Part shown: positions 18,394-27,233 of the stretch, piece by piece | Layout of the letters: each line of letters starts with the position of its first letter | Numbering within the stretch: the first letter of the stretch is position 1 | NCBI GenBank assembly: GCA_947306755.1 | Contig: CAMZHI010000007.1 | Span: 1-49,336 of the forward strand | DNA length: 49,336 nucleotides | Origin: an uncultured Clostridia bacterium | GTDB lineage: Bacteria; Bacillota; Clostridia; TANB77; CAG-508 | Direction: 5' to 3' | The notes under the pieces: generated by a model | What the model saw: only the letters and a program-made list of their open reading frames with translations | Told to the model about the DNA's origin: nothing | Database searches by the model: none | Translations under genes and position numbers: made by a program

Positions 18394-19467
18394 TTACACA
18401 TTATCTTCTTTTTTTCTCTCATTATATGCTTGTAAAGATTCATTCCATTTTTTGTACTCTGGTTTTTCTTTTTTGTTCTCTAAATCAAAGTTTTCACTTA
18501 AATATTTTGAAATGTATCTTCCAACCTTTTCAGCTCCTCTGATATTTAAATGATCACCTTTATCTTGTGTATCAGTTTCCCAATTTATCGGATCTTCAAT
18601 TTCCATATTAAAATCAACATATTTTAATCCCTTTTGTTTCGCATATTCTTTAATAACTTCATGCTTTTCTATAGCTCTATCATCTGTAACTGGCATTGTT
18701 ATTAATACTAGTTCAGAATTTTTTTCCTTACATAATTTTATTAATAAATCAATTTTCTCATCAATATACTCAGGTATTTTTAAATCTAATTTTTCTATAT
18801 CTTTCTTTTTGTGCTCTTCTTCATATTTTTTATATTCTTTATAATTGTTTTTTGATTTATTTTTATATTTTTCTGTTTTAAATTCGTACAAATAGCCTTT
18901 GTAGGATATTTCTGCATTTTGAACCAGTTTTCTTATATCAAATTCAGTTAATCTTTGATATCTGTCATGAAATCTTATTACTGGAAATAAATATGACAAT
19001 TTTTCTGCAAAAGTTAAATTTAAACATTTATCGTTTAATATATCTAATTTATCAAATCCAGAATTCATATAATCTATCTCTGATCTCATTCCTAATTCTG
19101 TGAAATTTTCTCTAAGAGTAAAAAATTCTCCTGTTTCTAACATAACAACTTTTGGATTTTGTCTTTTAAAAAATCCTTTTATAAAATAATATGAGCCTAT
19201 TATATCCTGTTGAGGTGTTGAAGCTGAAAAACCTGTTACCCCAATATTATTATATATTTCCAATGGAGAAATACCAGTATATACATTTGAATCACCTACA
19301 TATAATACATCAATAGAATTTTTCTGTTGTTTATAAATATCTCTCATTGCTCCTGCAACATACCATCCACCTTCACTACTACCAACAGGAGAAAAAACTC
19401 TATTTAGCACACAAATGATTATTATTAAAATAATTATAAATATAAATGCTTTTATAAGATTTTTCAT
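18394..19467 (-). CDS. SGNH-hydrolase-like anchored protein of the Dlt-like cluster (DltD/AlgJ-like role)
   Basis: A 357-residue protein with one N-terminal membrane segment (residues 3-24) and an SGNH-type extracytoplasmic domain. Block I is YVGDSNVYTG, and block V is KGDHLNIRGAEKVG, with Asp and His three residues apart. A lysine-rich helical insertion lies near residues 185-225. In Dlt and alginate-type systems such partners work with the MBOAT protein in the final acyl transfer outside the membrane. The start at ATG 19467 follows GGTGG and sits one base after the stop codon of the MBOAT gene, so coupled translation is likely. The tail is highly charged. Confidence 0.8.
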   Translation of the reverse strand: MKNLIKAFIFIIILIIIICVLNRVFSPVGSSEGGWYVAGAMRDIYKQQKNSIDVLYVGDSNVYTGISPLEIYNNIGVTGFSASTPQQDIIGSYYFIKGFFKRQNPKVVMLETGEFFTLRENFTELGMRSEIDYMNSGFDKLDILNDKCLNLTFAEKLSYLFPVIRFHDRYQRLTEFDIRKLVQNAEISYKGYLYEFKTEKYKNKSKNNYKEYKKYEEEHKKKDIEKLDLKIPEYIDEKIDLLIKLCKEKNSELVLITMPVTDDRAIEKHEVIKEYAKQKGLKYVDFNMEIEDPINWETDTQDKGDHLNIRGAEKVGRYISKYLSENFDLENKKEKPEYKKWNESLQAYNERKKEDNV

Positions 19468-19468
19468 T

Positions 19469-21049
19469 CTAGAATCCACCATATATAAATGACTGAACAT
19501 TATACCCTTCCCCATAAATTCCAAATATAATAATGCTAAAAATTACGCCATATAGAATAATCCATCTAAATAAAATGTTTTGCTTAGCAAGTGTATCTCT
19601 AACTTTCATTCCTTTTTCTTGTTTAATACTAATATATAGCATAATTAAACTTGAGATAATTAGAATGATTATATCTTGAACTTTTATTCCTCCAAGTAAA
19701 AAAGCTTCTCCATTAAAAATTCTTTCTAAATGATTAACTTTAAATATAGATTTAAACATGCTAAATGCAATTTTTAAATTATCTGCCCTAAATATTAACA
19801 TTCCTATACATACAAAACCTGTAGTTCTTAATATTTGCCATAATTTATAGCTAAATACTTCTGTTTTTATTTTAAGGATTTTTATAATTTTTTCTCCTAG
19901 CGGTGCAAAAATTTTGCCAAGCATCATAATTACATAATAATACATTCCATAAATAATATATTTCCATCCTGATCCATGCCAAATTCCATTTCCTAGCCAA
20001 ACACAAAATAATGAAAGCGCGACTGCACTTACCTTTGATAGATTTGATTTTTTAAAATATTTATTTGATATACTTGTAATTTTAAGTGAAACTTTTGAAA
20101 GTGATATAGGATAAAAAATGTACTCTTTAAGCCATGCACCTAAAGTTATATTCCACCTTCTCCAAAATTCGTCAATTGATTTTGCAAAAAATGGTCTTTC
20201 AAAATTCTTATCTAGCTCTATTCCAAAAATTTCAGATGCTCCTCTTACTATATCAATTCCACCTGAAAATTCAGCATATATCTGCAAGGTATAGCCAACA
20301 ATTGCCAAAATAATTATTAGAAATGTATATTCTGTATAGTTTTCAAATACATAATTTACATACATTGCTACTCTATCTGCAATTACCATTTTCTTAAAAT
20401 ATCCCCATAGCATAAGCTGAGAACCATATGTTATAGTTTTGTATGTAATTTCATTTGGCCTATATAATTGGTCAGCTAATCTATCAAATCTACCAATTGG
20501 ACCTTCTACTAATTGTGGAAAATAAACTAAAAATAATGCAACTTTGCCAAAGTTTTTTTCTGCTTTTATTTTTCCTCTATAAACATCTACTATATAACTA
20601 ATTGCTTGTAATGTATAATAAGATATTCCAAGTGGAAGCAAGAATTTAAATACAGGTATATTTATTTTAAACAAATGATTAAACTCTCCAATTAAAAATC
20701 CTGAATATTTAAGTATAACAAGCATAGAAATATTGACTATAATTCCTATTATTAAAACTATTTTCTTTTTTTTCTTTGCTTCATTTTTTAGTTTCTTTTT
20801 CTCTTCTTTATTTTCTATGGCTTTTGCTTTTTGAGAAGCATTATTTCCTATTTTATCTATTTTTAAAGCTGTAATATAAATACTCAATGTTGATAAAATT
20901 ATAAATACTGTATATTTTCCGCTATTTAATGCAAAAAATATATAGCTTGCAATTAATAAAACTACCCACTTAAATCTTTTTGGCATGAGTTTATATATTA
21001 TTACAAGCACAAATAAAAATATTATAAATTCGATAGAATTAATTAACAT
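19469..21049 (-). CDS. MBOAT acyltransferase, AlgI/DltB-like
   Basis: A 526-residue polytopic membrane protein. The MBOAT signature includes LLPLGISYYTLQAISY, YFPQLVEGPIGR, FWRRWNITLGAWLKEYIFYP and the catalytic-His context GNGIWHGSGWKYIIYG. It is much longer than typical DltB (about 390-410 residues) and closer to AlgI-type MBOATs. It carries a cytosolic Lys-rich loop near residues 70-95. It would move an acyl or aminoacyl group from the carrier protein to an extracytoplasmic acceptor. AAAGGAG precedes ATG 21049. A gap of 141 bp holding an inverted palindrome pair separates it from the carrier-protein gene. Confidence 0.9.
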   Translation of the reverse strand: MLINSIEFIIFLFVLVIIYKLMPKRFKWVVLLIASYIFFALNSGKYTVFIILSTLSIYITALKIDKIGNNASQKAKAIENKEEKKKLKNEAKKKKKIVLIIGIIVNISMLVILKYSGFLIGEFNHLFKINIPVFKFLLPLGISYYTLQAISYIVDVYRGKIKAEKNFGKVALFLVYFPQLVEGPIGRFDRLADQLYRPNEITYKTITYGSQLMLWGYFKKMVIADRVAMYVNYVFENYTEYTFLIIILAIVGYTLQIYAEFSGGIDIVRGASEIFGIELDKNFERPFFAKSIDEFWRRWNITLGAWLKEYIFYPISLSKVSLKITSISNKYFKKSNLSKVSAVALSLFCVWLGNGIWHGSGWKYIIYGMYYYVIMMLGKIFAPLGEKIIKILKIKTEVFSYKLWQILRTTGFVCIGMLIFRADNLKIAFSMFKSIFKVNHLERIFNGEAFLLGGIKVQDIIILIISSLIMLYISIKQEKGMKVRDTLAKQNILFRWIILYGVIFSIIIFGIYGEGYNVQSFIYGGF

Positions 21050-21090
21050 GTAATTGCTCCTTTTATATGTTAAAGATATATAATGAATTT

Positions 21091-21156
21091 GTAGGGGCGA
21101 TTTTAATCGCCCGTAATATATTAATTTTTTATGCGGGCGATTAAAATCGCCCCTAC
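21091..21156. repeat. Inverted pair of 23-bp palindromic units between the carrier and MBOAT genes
   Basis: The unit at 21091-21113 and its perfect complement at 21134-21156 are separated by 20 bp. Each unit is itself self-complementary (GGGCGATTAAAATCGCCC). The right-hand unit is identical to 6549-6571. It splits the Dlt-like cluster and could attenuate transcription into the MBOAT gene. Confidence 0.85.
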
Positions 21157-21190
21157 ATTTCCCCTATAGATTTTTTGTATATTATAATTT

Positions 21191-21418
21191 TTATTCTTCC
21201 TCTAATCTTGTAACTAATTCATATATTTTCTCTGCAGAATTAAAATTTTCTGGTACTAAGTCTGCAGGTGTAATTTCTATATCAAACTCATCATTTAATT
21301 TTGCAACTAATGTTACTATATCAAATGAATCTAATATTTCATCTTCAATTAAATTTTCTTCTGTATTAAAGTCTACTCCAGGCTTTATTTGTTCTAATAT
21401 TTTTATTACCTCTTCCAT
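21191..21418 (-). CDS. dltC: Acyl carrier-type protein (DltC-like)
   Basis: A 75-residue carrier protein with the phosphopantetheine attachment serine in DEILDSFDIVTLV (Ser31) and the usual acidic four-helix pattern. In the Dlt pathway it holds the D-alanyl thioester made by DltA. Its ATG lies inside the last codons of the adenylation gene (13-nt overlap), with AGAAAGGA upstream, so the two are translationally coupled. The dltA-dltC-MBOAT order differs from the common dltABCD order. Confidence 0.9.
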   Translation of the reverse strand: MEEVIKILEQIKPGVDFNTEENLIEDEILDSFDIVTLVAKLNDEFDIEITPADLVPENFNSAEKIYELVTRLEEE

Positions 21419-22932
21419 GATTTTAATTCCTTTCTATCAATCTTCCCATTCGCATTATACGGCATTACATCTAACCTAATAAATTCATTAGGTATCATGT
21501 ATGGTAAAAGGATCTTTTCACACTCAATAGCTATTTTCTTTTCATCAATTGTACCTTGATAATATAAAACTATTTTTTTATTTTCGTCATCATAAATAGC
21601 ACAGCAAAGTGTAATTCCTTCTATTCCATAAATATTTCTTTCTATTTCCCCTAGTTCAATTCTATATCCCATATGTTTTATTTGATAATCTTTTCTAGAA
21701 AGATAAATCAAATTTCCAGTTTTATCATATTTTACAATGTCCCCTGTTTTATATACTATTTCAGGGTAACATTTATTAATTGGATTTTGAATAAATGCTT
21801 GTCTTGTTTTTTCCTCATTTTTGTAATATCCTGAAGCTAAAAATGAACCTCTAGCTAACAACTCTCCAGACTCTGATTCTTCATTTTCTTTGTATTTTAT
21901 TTCTATTCCATTTTCATTAACAACTATTAAACCACAATTATTACAATGTTTTCCAATTGGAACTGAATCTGTATCTTTTAATTTTTTGTCTAAAATATAA
22001 TATGAACATATATCAGTAGTTTCTGTTGGTCCAAATAGATTAGCAAACATTACATCTGGCAAGGCATTCATCCACATATTTAATTGTTTTGTTGGCATTA
22101 CTTCACCTGCAAATAAAACTTTTCTTAAATATGGTAACTTAACATCTTTTAATGCGCCTAAATTAGCAACTATACATAGTGCAGAAGGTACCCAATAAAT
22201 AGTATTTATTCTATTTTCATTTAAATATTTTATTAAATTTATTGGAAAAGAAAAGTTTATCTTTGGAATGATGTACATAGTTGCACCTGTTAGAATTGTA
22301 GTAAATACATCTGTTATTGACATACTAAAGTAAAATGGTGTTTGACTTCCCCATATTGTATTTTCATTGATATCAAATGTTTCTTCTGCCCATTTTATAT
22401 ATGATAAAACTGCTTTATGGTTTAAAACAACACCTTTTGGAACTCCTGTAGAACCAGATGTATATAAAATATACATTGTATCTGTATCTATTCTTTCATC
22501 ATTTATCTTTTTTAAACTGATCTCATCTATTTCTGTTTTAAGCATGTCTTCATATACAAAGATATTTTTTATATTTAATTCTAATGATTCCAACTTCTTT
22601 TGATTTTTTATATCTGTTATTATTGTTTCAGCTTCTAAATTTTCTATTATTGATTCTATTCTATTTTTAGGTGATTTTACATCTATTATTGTATAAAAGT
22701 TCCCACTATATAATGTACCAATCATTGCTTCTAAACAATTTACAGTTTTATCAATAAAAATTATAATAGGTTTGTTAGTTTCTTTTACCCTATAACTTAT
22801 AAATGTTCCTATTTTTTTTGAGTTTTCAGAAAATTCTTTGTAGGTAGCTCTTCTTTTGCTATCAACAAATATTTCTTTTTCAGGTATTTCTTTTGATTTT
22901 TTTTCAATAATATCAATAATACTTTTTTCCAT
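21406..22932 (-). CDS. dltA: D-alanine--carrier protein ligase-like adenylation enzyme (DltA-like)
   Basis: A 508-residue ANL-family enzyme. It has the P-loop YTSGSTGVPKGVV (residues 157-169), NLFGPTET, the YKTGDIVKY aspartate motif and hinge region, and the C-terminal catalytic lysine in NANGKIDRKEL. It should activate an amino acid as the adenylate and load it on the adjacent carrier protein. The DltA length and neighbours favour D-alanine, but specificity is inferred from context and another amino acid is possible. It is the first gene of the cluster, behind its own promoter, downstream of the spoVG terminator. Confidence 0.9.
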   Translation of the reverse strand: MEKSIIDIIEKKSKEIPEKEIFVDSKRRATYKEFSENSKKIGTFISYRVKETNKPIIIFIDKTVNCLEAMIGTLYSGNFYTIIDVKSPKNRIESIIENLEAETIITDIKNQKKLESLELNIKNIFVYEDMLKTEIDEISLKKINDERIDTDTMYILYTSGSTGVPKGVVLNHKAVLSYIKWAEETFDINENTIWGSQTPFYFSMSITDVFTTILTGATMYIIPKINFSFPINLIKYLNENRINTIYWVPSALCIVANLGALKDVKLPYLRKVLFAGEVMPTKQLNMWMNALPDVMFANLFGPTETTDICSYYILDKKLKDTDSVPIGKHCNNCGLIVVNENGIEIKYKENEESESGELLARGSFLASGYYKNEEKTRQAFIQNPINKCYPEIVYKTGDIVKYDKTGNLIYLSRKDYQIKHMGYRIELGEIERNIYGIEGITLCCAIYDDENKKIVLYYQGTIDEKKIAIECEKILLPYMIPNEFIRLDVMPYNANGKIDRKELKSWKR

Positions 22933-22967
22933 TTTCTACCAACTCTCTTATAATATGTTAATTTTAT

Positions 22968-22996
22968 AAAATATATATACTTGAAAAAATTGTCAA
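22968..22996 (-). promoter_or_regulatory. Promoter of the Dlt-like cluster
   Basis: On the minus strand TTGACA (22991-22996) is followed after 17 bp by TATTTT (22968-22973), about 35 bp upstream of the adenylation-enzyme start codon and just after the spoVG terminator. Confidence 0.6.
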
Positions 22997-23013
22997 ACCA
23001 ATTCTACTATATT

Positions 23014-23047
23014 TCCATAAAAAAAGCAAGTATTTCTACTTGCTTGT
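23014..23047 (-). terminator. Rho-independent terminator of spoVG
   Basis: On the minus strand AAGCAAGTA, GAAA and TACTTGCTT form a hairpin followed by a T tract, 16 bp after the spoVG stop codon. Confidence 0.85.
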
Positions 23048-23062
23048 AATATACTATAATTA

Positions 23063-23338
23063 TTATTCAGCAGCTGTTTCTTCTGCTTCTGGAGCGTTAT
23101 AAGCTTCTAATATAGCATTTTGAATTTTTTCCCTTGTTTCAGGGTTGATTGGATGAGCTATATCCTTGAATTCTCCTGTTGGAGTTTTTTTGCTAGGCAT
23201 AGCTATAAATAATCCATTTTGGCTTTCGATAACTTTGATATCGTGAATTACGAATTCATTATCGAATGTTACAGAAGCAACAGCTTTCATTCTGTTTTCT
23301 GAATTTACCTTTCTTAAACGTACATCTGTAATTTGCAT
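23063..23338 (-). CDS. spoVG: Septation/sporulation regulator SpoVG
   Basis: A 91-residue protein with the full SpoVG sequence pattern: [19 protein letters not shown] at the start, then [13 protein letters not shown] and [15 protein letters not shown]. SpoVG is a nucleic-acid-binding regulator affecting division, sporulation and envelope or capsule genes in several Firmicutes. The start is ATG 23338, with AGAGGTG 5-7 nt upstream; the open frame extends 22 codons further but starts without a site. It ends in an acidic, Ala-rich tail. It is a single-gene unit with a sigma-H-like promoter and its own terminator, next to envelope genes. Confidence 0.97.
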   Translation of the reverse strand: MQITDVRLRKVNSENRMKAVASVTFDNEFVIHDIKVIESQNGLFIAMPSKKTPTGEFKDIAHPINPETREKIQNAILEAYNAPEAEETAAE

Positions 23339-23395
23339 TTTTAGCACCTCTTTCTTTAAGTAATATGTACATAATTTTTTATGCACTAATTTATT

Positions 23396-23422
23396 ATTCT
23401 TCAAAAAAATAAATTTTCCTTC
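23396..23422 (-). promoter_or_regulatory. Sigma-H-like promoter of spoVG
   Basis: On the minus strand GAAGGAAAA (23414-23422) and GAAGAAT (23396-23402) are separated by 11 bp. This fits the Bacillus sigma-H consensus RnAGGAwWW-N11/12-RnnGAAT at every defined position. spoVG is the classic sigma-H target in Bacillus. The start site would lie near 23389, about 50 nt before the start codon. Confidence 0.65.
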
Positions 23423-23440
23423 TTTTTTTTACATTTTTTT

Positions 23441-23487
23441 CAAAAAAATTATTACCAGACATTTTTTATACTTACTGGTAATAATTT
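23441..23487 (-). terminator. Rho-independent terminator after the cadherin-like protein gene
   Basis: Perfect 13-bp arms AAATTATTACCAG (23446-23458) and its complement (23475-23487) are followed on the minus strand by a run of seven T. A second, weaker hairpin (TTAGCTTA arms, 23509-23541) lies just upstream. Confidence 0.65.
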
Positions 23488-23555
23488 AACTAACTTATCC
23501 TTAATTATTTAGCTTATTCAATAATATATTTAGTAAGCTAATTTCTTAAATTTTT

Positions 23556-24218
23556 TTAATGTTTACTTTTTTTCTTATTTAACTTGCTTAAAAAAATAAT
23601 AATAAGCAAAACTACTACACCAATTCCAATAAAAATATATGTTTTAAAATCATTATTCTGTATATTATTAGATTTTTCATTTTCTATTATAGTATTATAA
23701 TTTTTATTTACAATATCTATATTTTCAATATTATCTTCTGATATTTTATTTTCGGATTGATCTGTTACATTTTCACTTTTTTCATCATTATTTTCTTCAT
23801 TAGTTTTAATTATTTTAATATAATATGTTCTTGTTGTTCCTGATTCTGCAACAACTTCTATATTACATTCAGAAGCATTACTAATATCAATTTTTCCTGT
23901 GCCACTTACTGTTGCTTTATTGTCTTCTGGATTTGCTGTTATATTAATTTCTTTTATATTATTTTCAATCTTTACAGAATAATCTATAATCTGTCTATCA
24001 AAATTTGGAGATATTGTTCCACCTGTAATTATTAAATCTTTTAAATAATTATTATCTGATTTAGTACTATCAAATTGTTCTTGATGTTCTTGTATCATTT
24101 GCTTGGTTTCTTTTTCTGCATCCTCATCTGTATAATCTGCGAAGCTCGCAAATACACATTTATTTGCAAAAATTAGTATGAACAATAAGATTGTCAAAAA
24201 AAACTTTTTATTTTTCAT
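23556..24218 (-). CDS. Membrane-anchored cadherin-like beta-sandwich protein
   Basis: A 220-residue surface protein. It has a signal peptide (about residues 1-24), a short acidic helical stretch, then one cadherin-like beta-sandwich domain of the kind found in clostridial surface proteins (LKDLIITGGTISPNFDRQI, DYSVKIENNIKEINITA, VSGTGKIDIS, TTRTYYIKI). An Asn/Glu-rich linker leads to a C-terminal membrane helix and a positive KLNKKKSKH tail. It probably displays or binds something at the cell surface; the ligand is unknown. It follows the glucosaminidase gene by 48 bp, so the two may act together at the wall. Confidence 0.82.
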   Translation of the reverse strand: MKNKKFFLTILLFILIFANKCVFASFADYTDEDAEKETKQMIQEHQEQFDSTKSDNNYLKDLIITGGTISPNFDRQIIDYSVKIENNIKEINITANPEDNKATVSGTGKIDISNASECNIEVVAESGTTRTYYIKIIKTNEENNDEKSENVTDQSENKISEDNIENIDIVNKNYNTIIENEKSNNIQNNDFKTYIFIGIGVVVLLIIIFLSKLNKKKSKH

Positions 24219-24266
24219 TTTTTATTTTTTCCTTCCTCAAGGTAAATATCTCTAGTTAGAAAAGAA

Positions 24267-27110
24267 TTAAACTAAGTATTTTAAAGGCATATACCCCTGT
24301 CTACCATCATCAGTAATAATTCTACACCAATCGTAGCCATTTATGTTATTATATGTGCCTTTTTCTATTACTATAACTTCTGTTCCATCTGTTAAAGTAG
24401 TTAGTCGATCTAAATTAGTACTTGGACCTATTCTTACTTTACATCCTGAGCCATCATTTGTTTTGACTTTTGCTTTATAATTACAGTTTTTTATGGTATC
24501 TATAACCTGTAAATAATTTCCAGACATAAATCCTATTTTTCCATCTGATGTAATAACTTTATTCCAGTTGTCATTAATTCCTCTTTGTACAGATAGAAGT
24601 ATAGTACCATTTGGAATAACTTCTATTGTATCTGAGCTAGTATTTGCATCACTTCTTAATTTTAGCCCACCATTTGCATTTACTTTAACATTTATTGATG
24701 TTGATTCAGAACTATTTTTTGGAATAGGAGATAAACTAGAACTCATATTTTCATAAATAGGAATAATAAAAGTGAAATTTCCCTCCAAGCAATTTGTTTG
24801 ACTATACATGCTTTTTAAAGTTTTTGCCTCACTATATGCCCCCATTATATGTTGCATATATTGGTGTGTATATAGAGATGTTCCATTTCTAGTATCTATA
24901 TCAAACTTATTTTGATACAATGTATTTTGGTAATTTTCAAGCCAGTTGGTCTTACAAAAATCTATTCCACCTTCTAAGGCTTTTTCCATTGTATCCCAAC
25001 CATATGATTTTGCTTTATTTAATGCATTATTGTATATTTGAGTATATCCATTACCTGAAGCTCCAATATTAAATGGATTGTAATATGTTTTTCCATCTCC
25101 TCCATCCATTCCAGTTCCTATTTTAGTACCATTTTTTCCTTGTTCTTGTAATAATCTTGCAACTATGTAATATGGATTAACATTTTTATTTCTACATGCA
25201 GTATTAATATCATTTGCATAATCATTTAAAAAAGTTCCATTAACTTTATTTTTTATTCCACCTATAGTATGTATACTGCTTTCATATACATTTAATTTTT
25301 CAAATTGGAATATATTATTTTCATCTAAGAAATTTCTTGGATCCATATAATATGCAACTGCTTTTTCAGAAGCACAATATAATCCACTATCATAAAGCTT
25401 TGTTCCACATACTGGGCATACCCATTCTCCTGAATTAGATGATGGAACTAAGTTTCTTGAATGAACTTTGCATTCACCAGATGTTACATCTTCAAAATTT
25501 AATCCTGTATATAATAATTCAAAATTCCAGGTAGGATGAGCATTCAATAAAGATTCAATTTTTTCTTTATATCCTGGATATTTTGATGTATTAATACTAA
25601 TTGTATTTGTTAGTGTTGTTTTCTCAAAAATAAACTTTTGCGCATTTGTTCCGTTTTCCGTATATACTTGAATATTTTGTTCGTTTTGAGCTTTTCCACC
25701 TAATATATCAACATATAAATTATTTAACTTTGATATTATAGAATATGTATTATCTGTATTTTTCTTTATTATCCATTTTTGTGCATCTGATCCATTTAAC
25801 TCATATTGCCATATATTTGTTCCTGCTGTTCTTTCTGCACCAGCAACATCTAATGATTTACCTGATTTCACAGATTTTATTTCATAATATCCATTTTTCA
25901 AATAAGTTACATAAAATTTTTGTGAATTAGTTCCATTTGCCAAGTATAATTGTATATTTGCATAGTTCTGATTTGATCCATTATCCACATCTATTACATA
26001 TTTATTATTTATTTTTGACTTTATTGTATATATTCCATCACTTATAGTTTTTTCAGATACTATATCTTTTACTAAATTAGTATTTTCGCTATTATCTGTT
26101 TTTAAAACACTTTTTTCAAAAATGAATTTCTGTGCATTTGTTCCATTACTAGTATAAACTTGTACATTTTGACCATTTTGAGCTTTTCCACTTAATATAT
26201 CAACATATAAATTATTTAACTTTGATATTATAGAATATGTATTATCTGTATTTTTCTTTATTATCCATTTTTGGGCATCTGATCCATTTAACTCATATTG
26301 CCATATATTTGTTCCTGGTGTTTTCCCTCCATTAGAGACATCAATAAATTTTCCAGAATATGCAGATTTTATTTCATAATATCCATTATTTAGAAATTTT
26401 ACTTCAAAACATTGTGAATTTGATCCATTTACTTTATTCAGTTGAACATTTGCACAATTATTTTTTGATTTTTCATTTATATCAATAGCATAGTTTGTAT
26501 TTAATTTTGTTTTTATAATATATATTCCATCTTCAACTGATTTTTGTGCTGATATATTATTTATTGAAGAAGTGGCTTGTTCTTTTTCAAAAATAAATTT
26601 TTGCGCATTTGTCCCATTGCTAGTATAAACTTGTACATTTTGTCCATTCTTAGCTATTCCTTCTGATACATCAACATATAAATCATTTAGTTTTGAAATA
26701 ATTGAATATGTATTATCTGAGTTTTTCTTTATTTTCCATTTTTGCGCATCTGTACCATTTGACTGATATTGCCATAAATTTGTTCCTGCAGTATTTGCCC
26801 CATTTGCTACATCTATTACTTTCTTTGAATTTACATTTTCTAAAGTATAATATCCATCATTATTATAAACTACTTTGAATTTTTGTTGATTTGCTTTTAC
26901 GTTTGTCCATAATTGAAGATTAGCTGTATTCGCTGTTGAAGCTTCACTTATATCCAAAACAAATTTTTCATTTATTTTTGATTTTATAATATATGTACCT
27001 TCTTCTATATCTTTTGTAGTATTTGCTCCATAAACAGTTTTATTTACAAATAAACATGCATTTAATAATATAAAAAATATAAACAATAATATTTTTTTTC
27101 GACAATCCAT
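24267..27110 (-). CDS. Secreted N-acetylglucosaminidase with three ricin-type lectin repeats and two SH3b domains
   Basis: A 947-residue exported wall hydrolase. Order: signal peptide (1-29); three ricin-type beta-trefoil units (about 33-180, 190-335, 350-500), each with QKW and NGTNAQKF-type repeats; a LytD-type glucosaminidase domain (about 505-790) with VNPYYIVARLLQEQGK, YYNPFNIGASG and ALEGGIDFCKTNWL; then two bacterial SH3 domains (about 810-947). A Cys/His cluster (ECKVH, then CPVCG, then YC) sits inside the catalytic region and could bind zinc. It should cleave peptidoglycan glycan while the lectin and SH3 parts bind the wall. AAGGAGG lies 7 nt before ATG 27110. Confidence 0.92.
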   Translation of the reverse strand: MDCRKKILLFIFFILLNACLFVNKTVYGANTTKDIEEGTYIIKSKINEKFVLDISEASTANTANLQLWTNVKANQQKFKVVYNNDGYYTLENVNSKKVIDVANGANTAGTNLWQYQSNGTDAQKWKIKKNSDNTYSIISKLNDLYVDVSEGIAKNGQNVQVYTSNGTNAQKFIFEKEQATSSINNISAQKSVEDGIYIIKTKLNTNYAIDINEKSKNNCANVQLNKVNGSNSQCFEVKFLNNGYYEIKSAYSGKFIDVSNGGKTPGTNIWQYELNGSDAQKWIIKKNTDNTYSIISKLNNLYVDILSGKAQNGQNVQVYTSNGTNAQKFIFEKSVLKTDNSENTNLVKDIVSEKTISDGIYTIKSKINNKYVIDVDNGSNQNYANIQLYLANGTNSQKFYVTYLKNGYYEIKSVKSGKSLDVAGAERTAGTNIWQYELNGSDAQKWIIKKNTDNTYSIISKLNNLYVDILGGKAQNEQNIQVYTENGTNAQKFIFEKTTLTNTISINTSKYPGYKEKIESLLNAHPTWNFELLYTGLNFEDVTSGECKVHSRNLVPSSNSGEWVCPVCGTKLYDSGLYCASEKAVAYYMDPRNFLDENNIFQFEKLNVYESSIHTIGGIKNKVNGTFLNDYANDINTACRNKNVNPYYIVARLLQEQGKNGTKIGTGMDGGDGKTYYNPFNIGASGNGYTQIYNNALNKAKSYGWDTMEKALEGGIDFCKTNWLENYQNTLYQNKFDIDTRNGTSLYTHQYMQHIMGAYSEAKTLKSMYSQTNCLEGNFTFIIPIYENMSSSLSPIPKNSSESTSINVKVNANGGLKLRSDANTSSDTIEVIPNGTILLSVQRGINDNWNKVITSDGKIGFMSGNYLQVIDTIKNCNYKAKVKTNDGSGCKVRIGPSTNLDRLTTLTDGTEVIVIEKGTYNNINGYDWCRIITDDGRQGYMPLKYLV
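25684..26317. repeat. Near-identical 142-bp direct repeats within the ricin-coding region
   Basis: Bases 25684-25825 and 26176-26317 differ at only two positions by eye, although the flanking lectin repeats are more diverged. This indicates recent duplication or gene conversion between the second and third ricin units. Confidence 0.85.
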
Positions 27111-27233
27111 ACATATTCCTCCTTAAATCATGCAGTATAATTATATCATATTTAACATAAAAATAACATTATTTTTATATTACAATTATATTACAATGTT
27201 TCCACTAATTCTTAAAAATGTATGTTTTATTTA

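Noticed and set aside
24267..27110. Regular repeats that might suggest a CRISPR array or satellite
   Set aside because: They encode the in-frame ricin-type lectin repeats of one protein; spacing and reading frame fit domains, not spacers.
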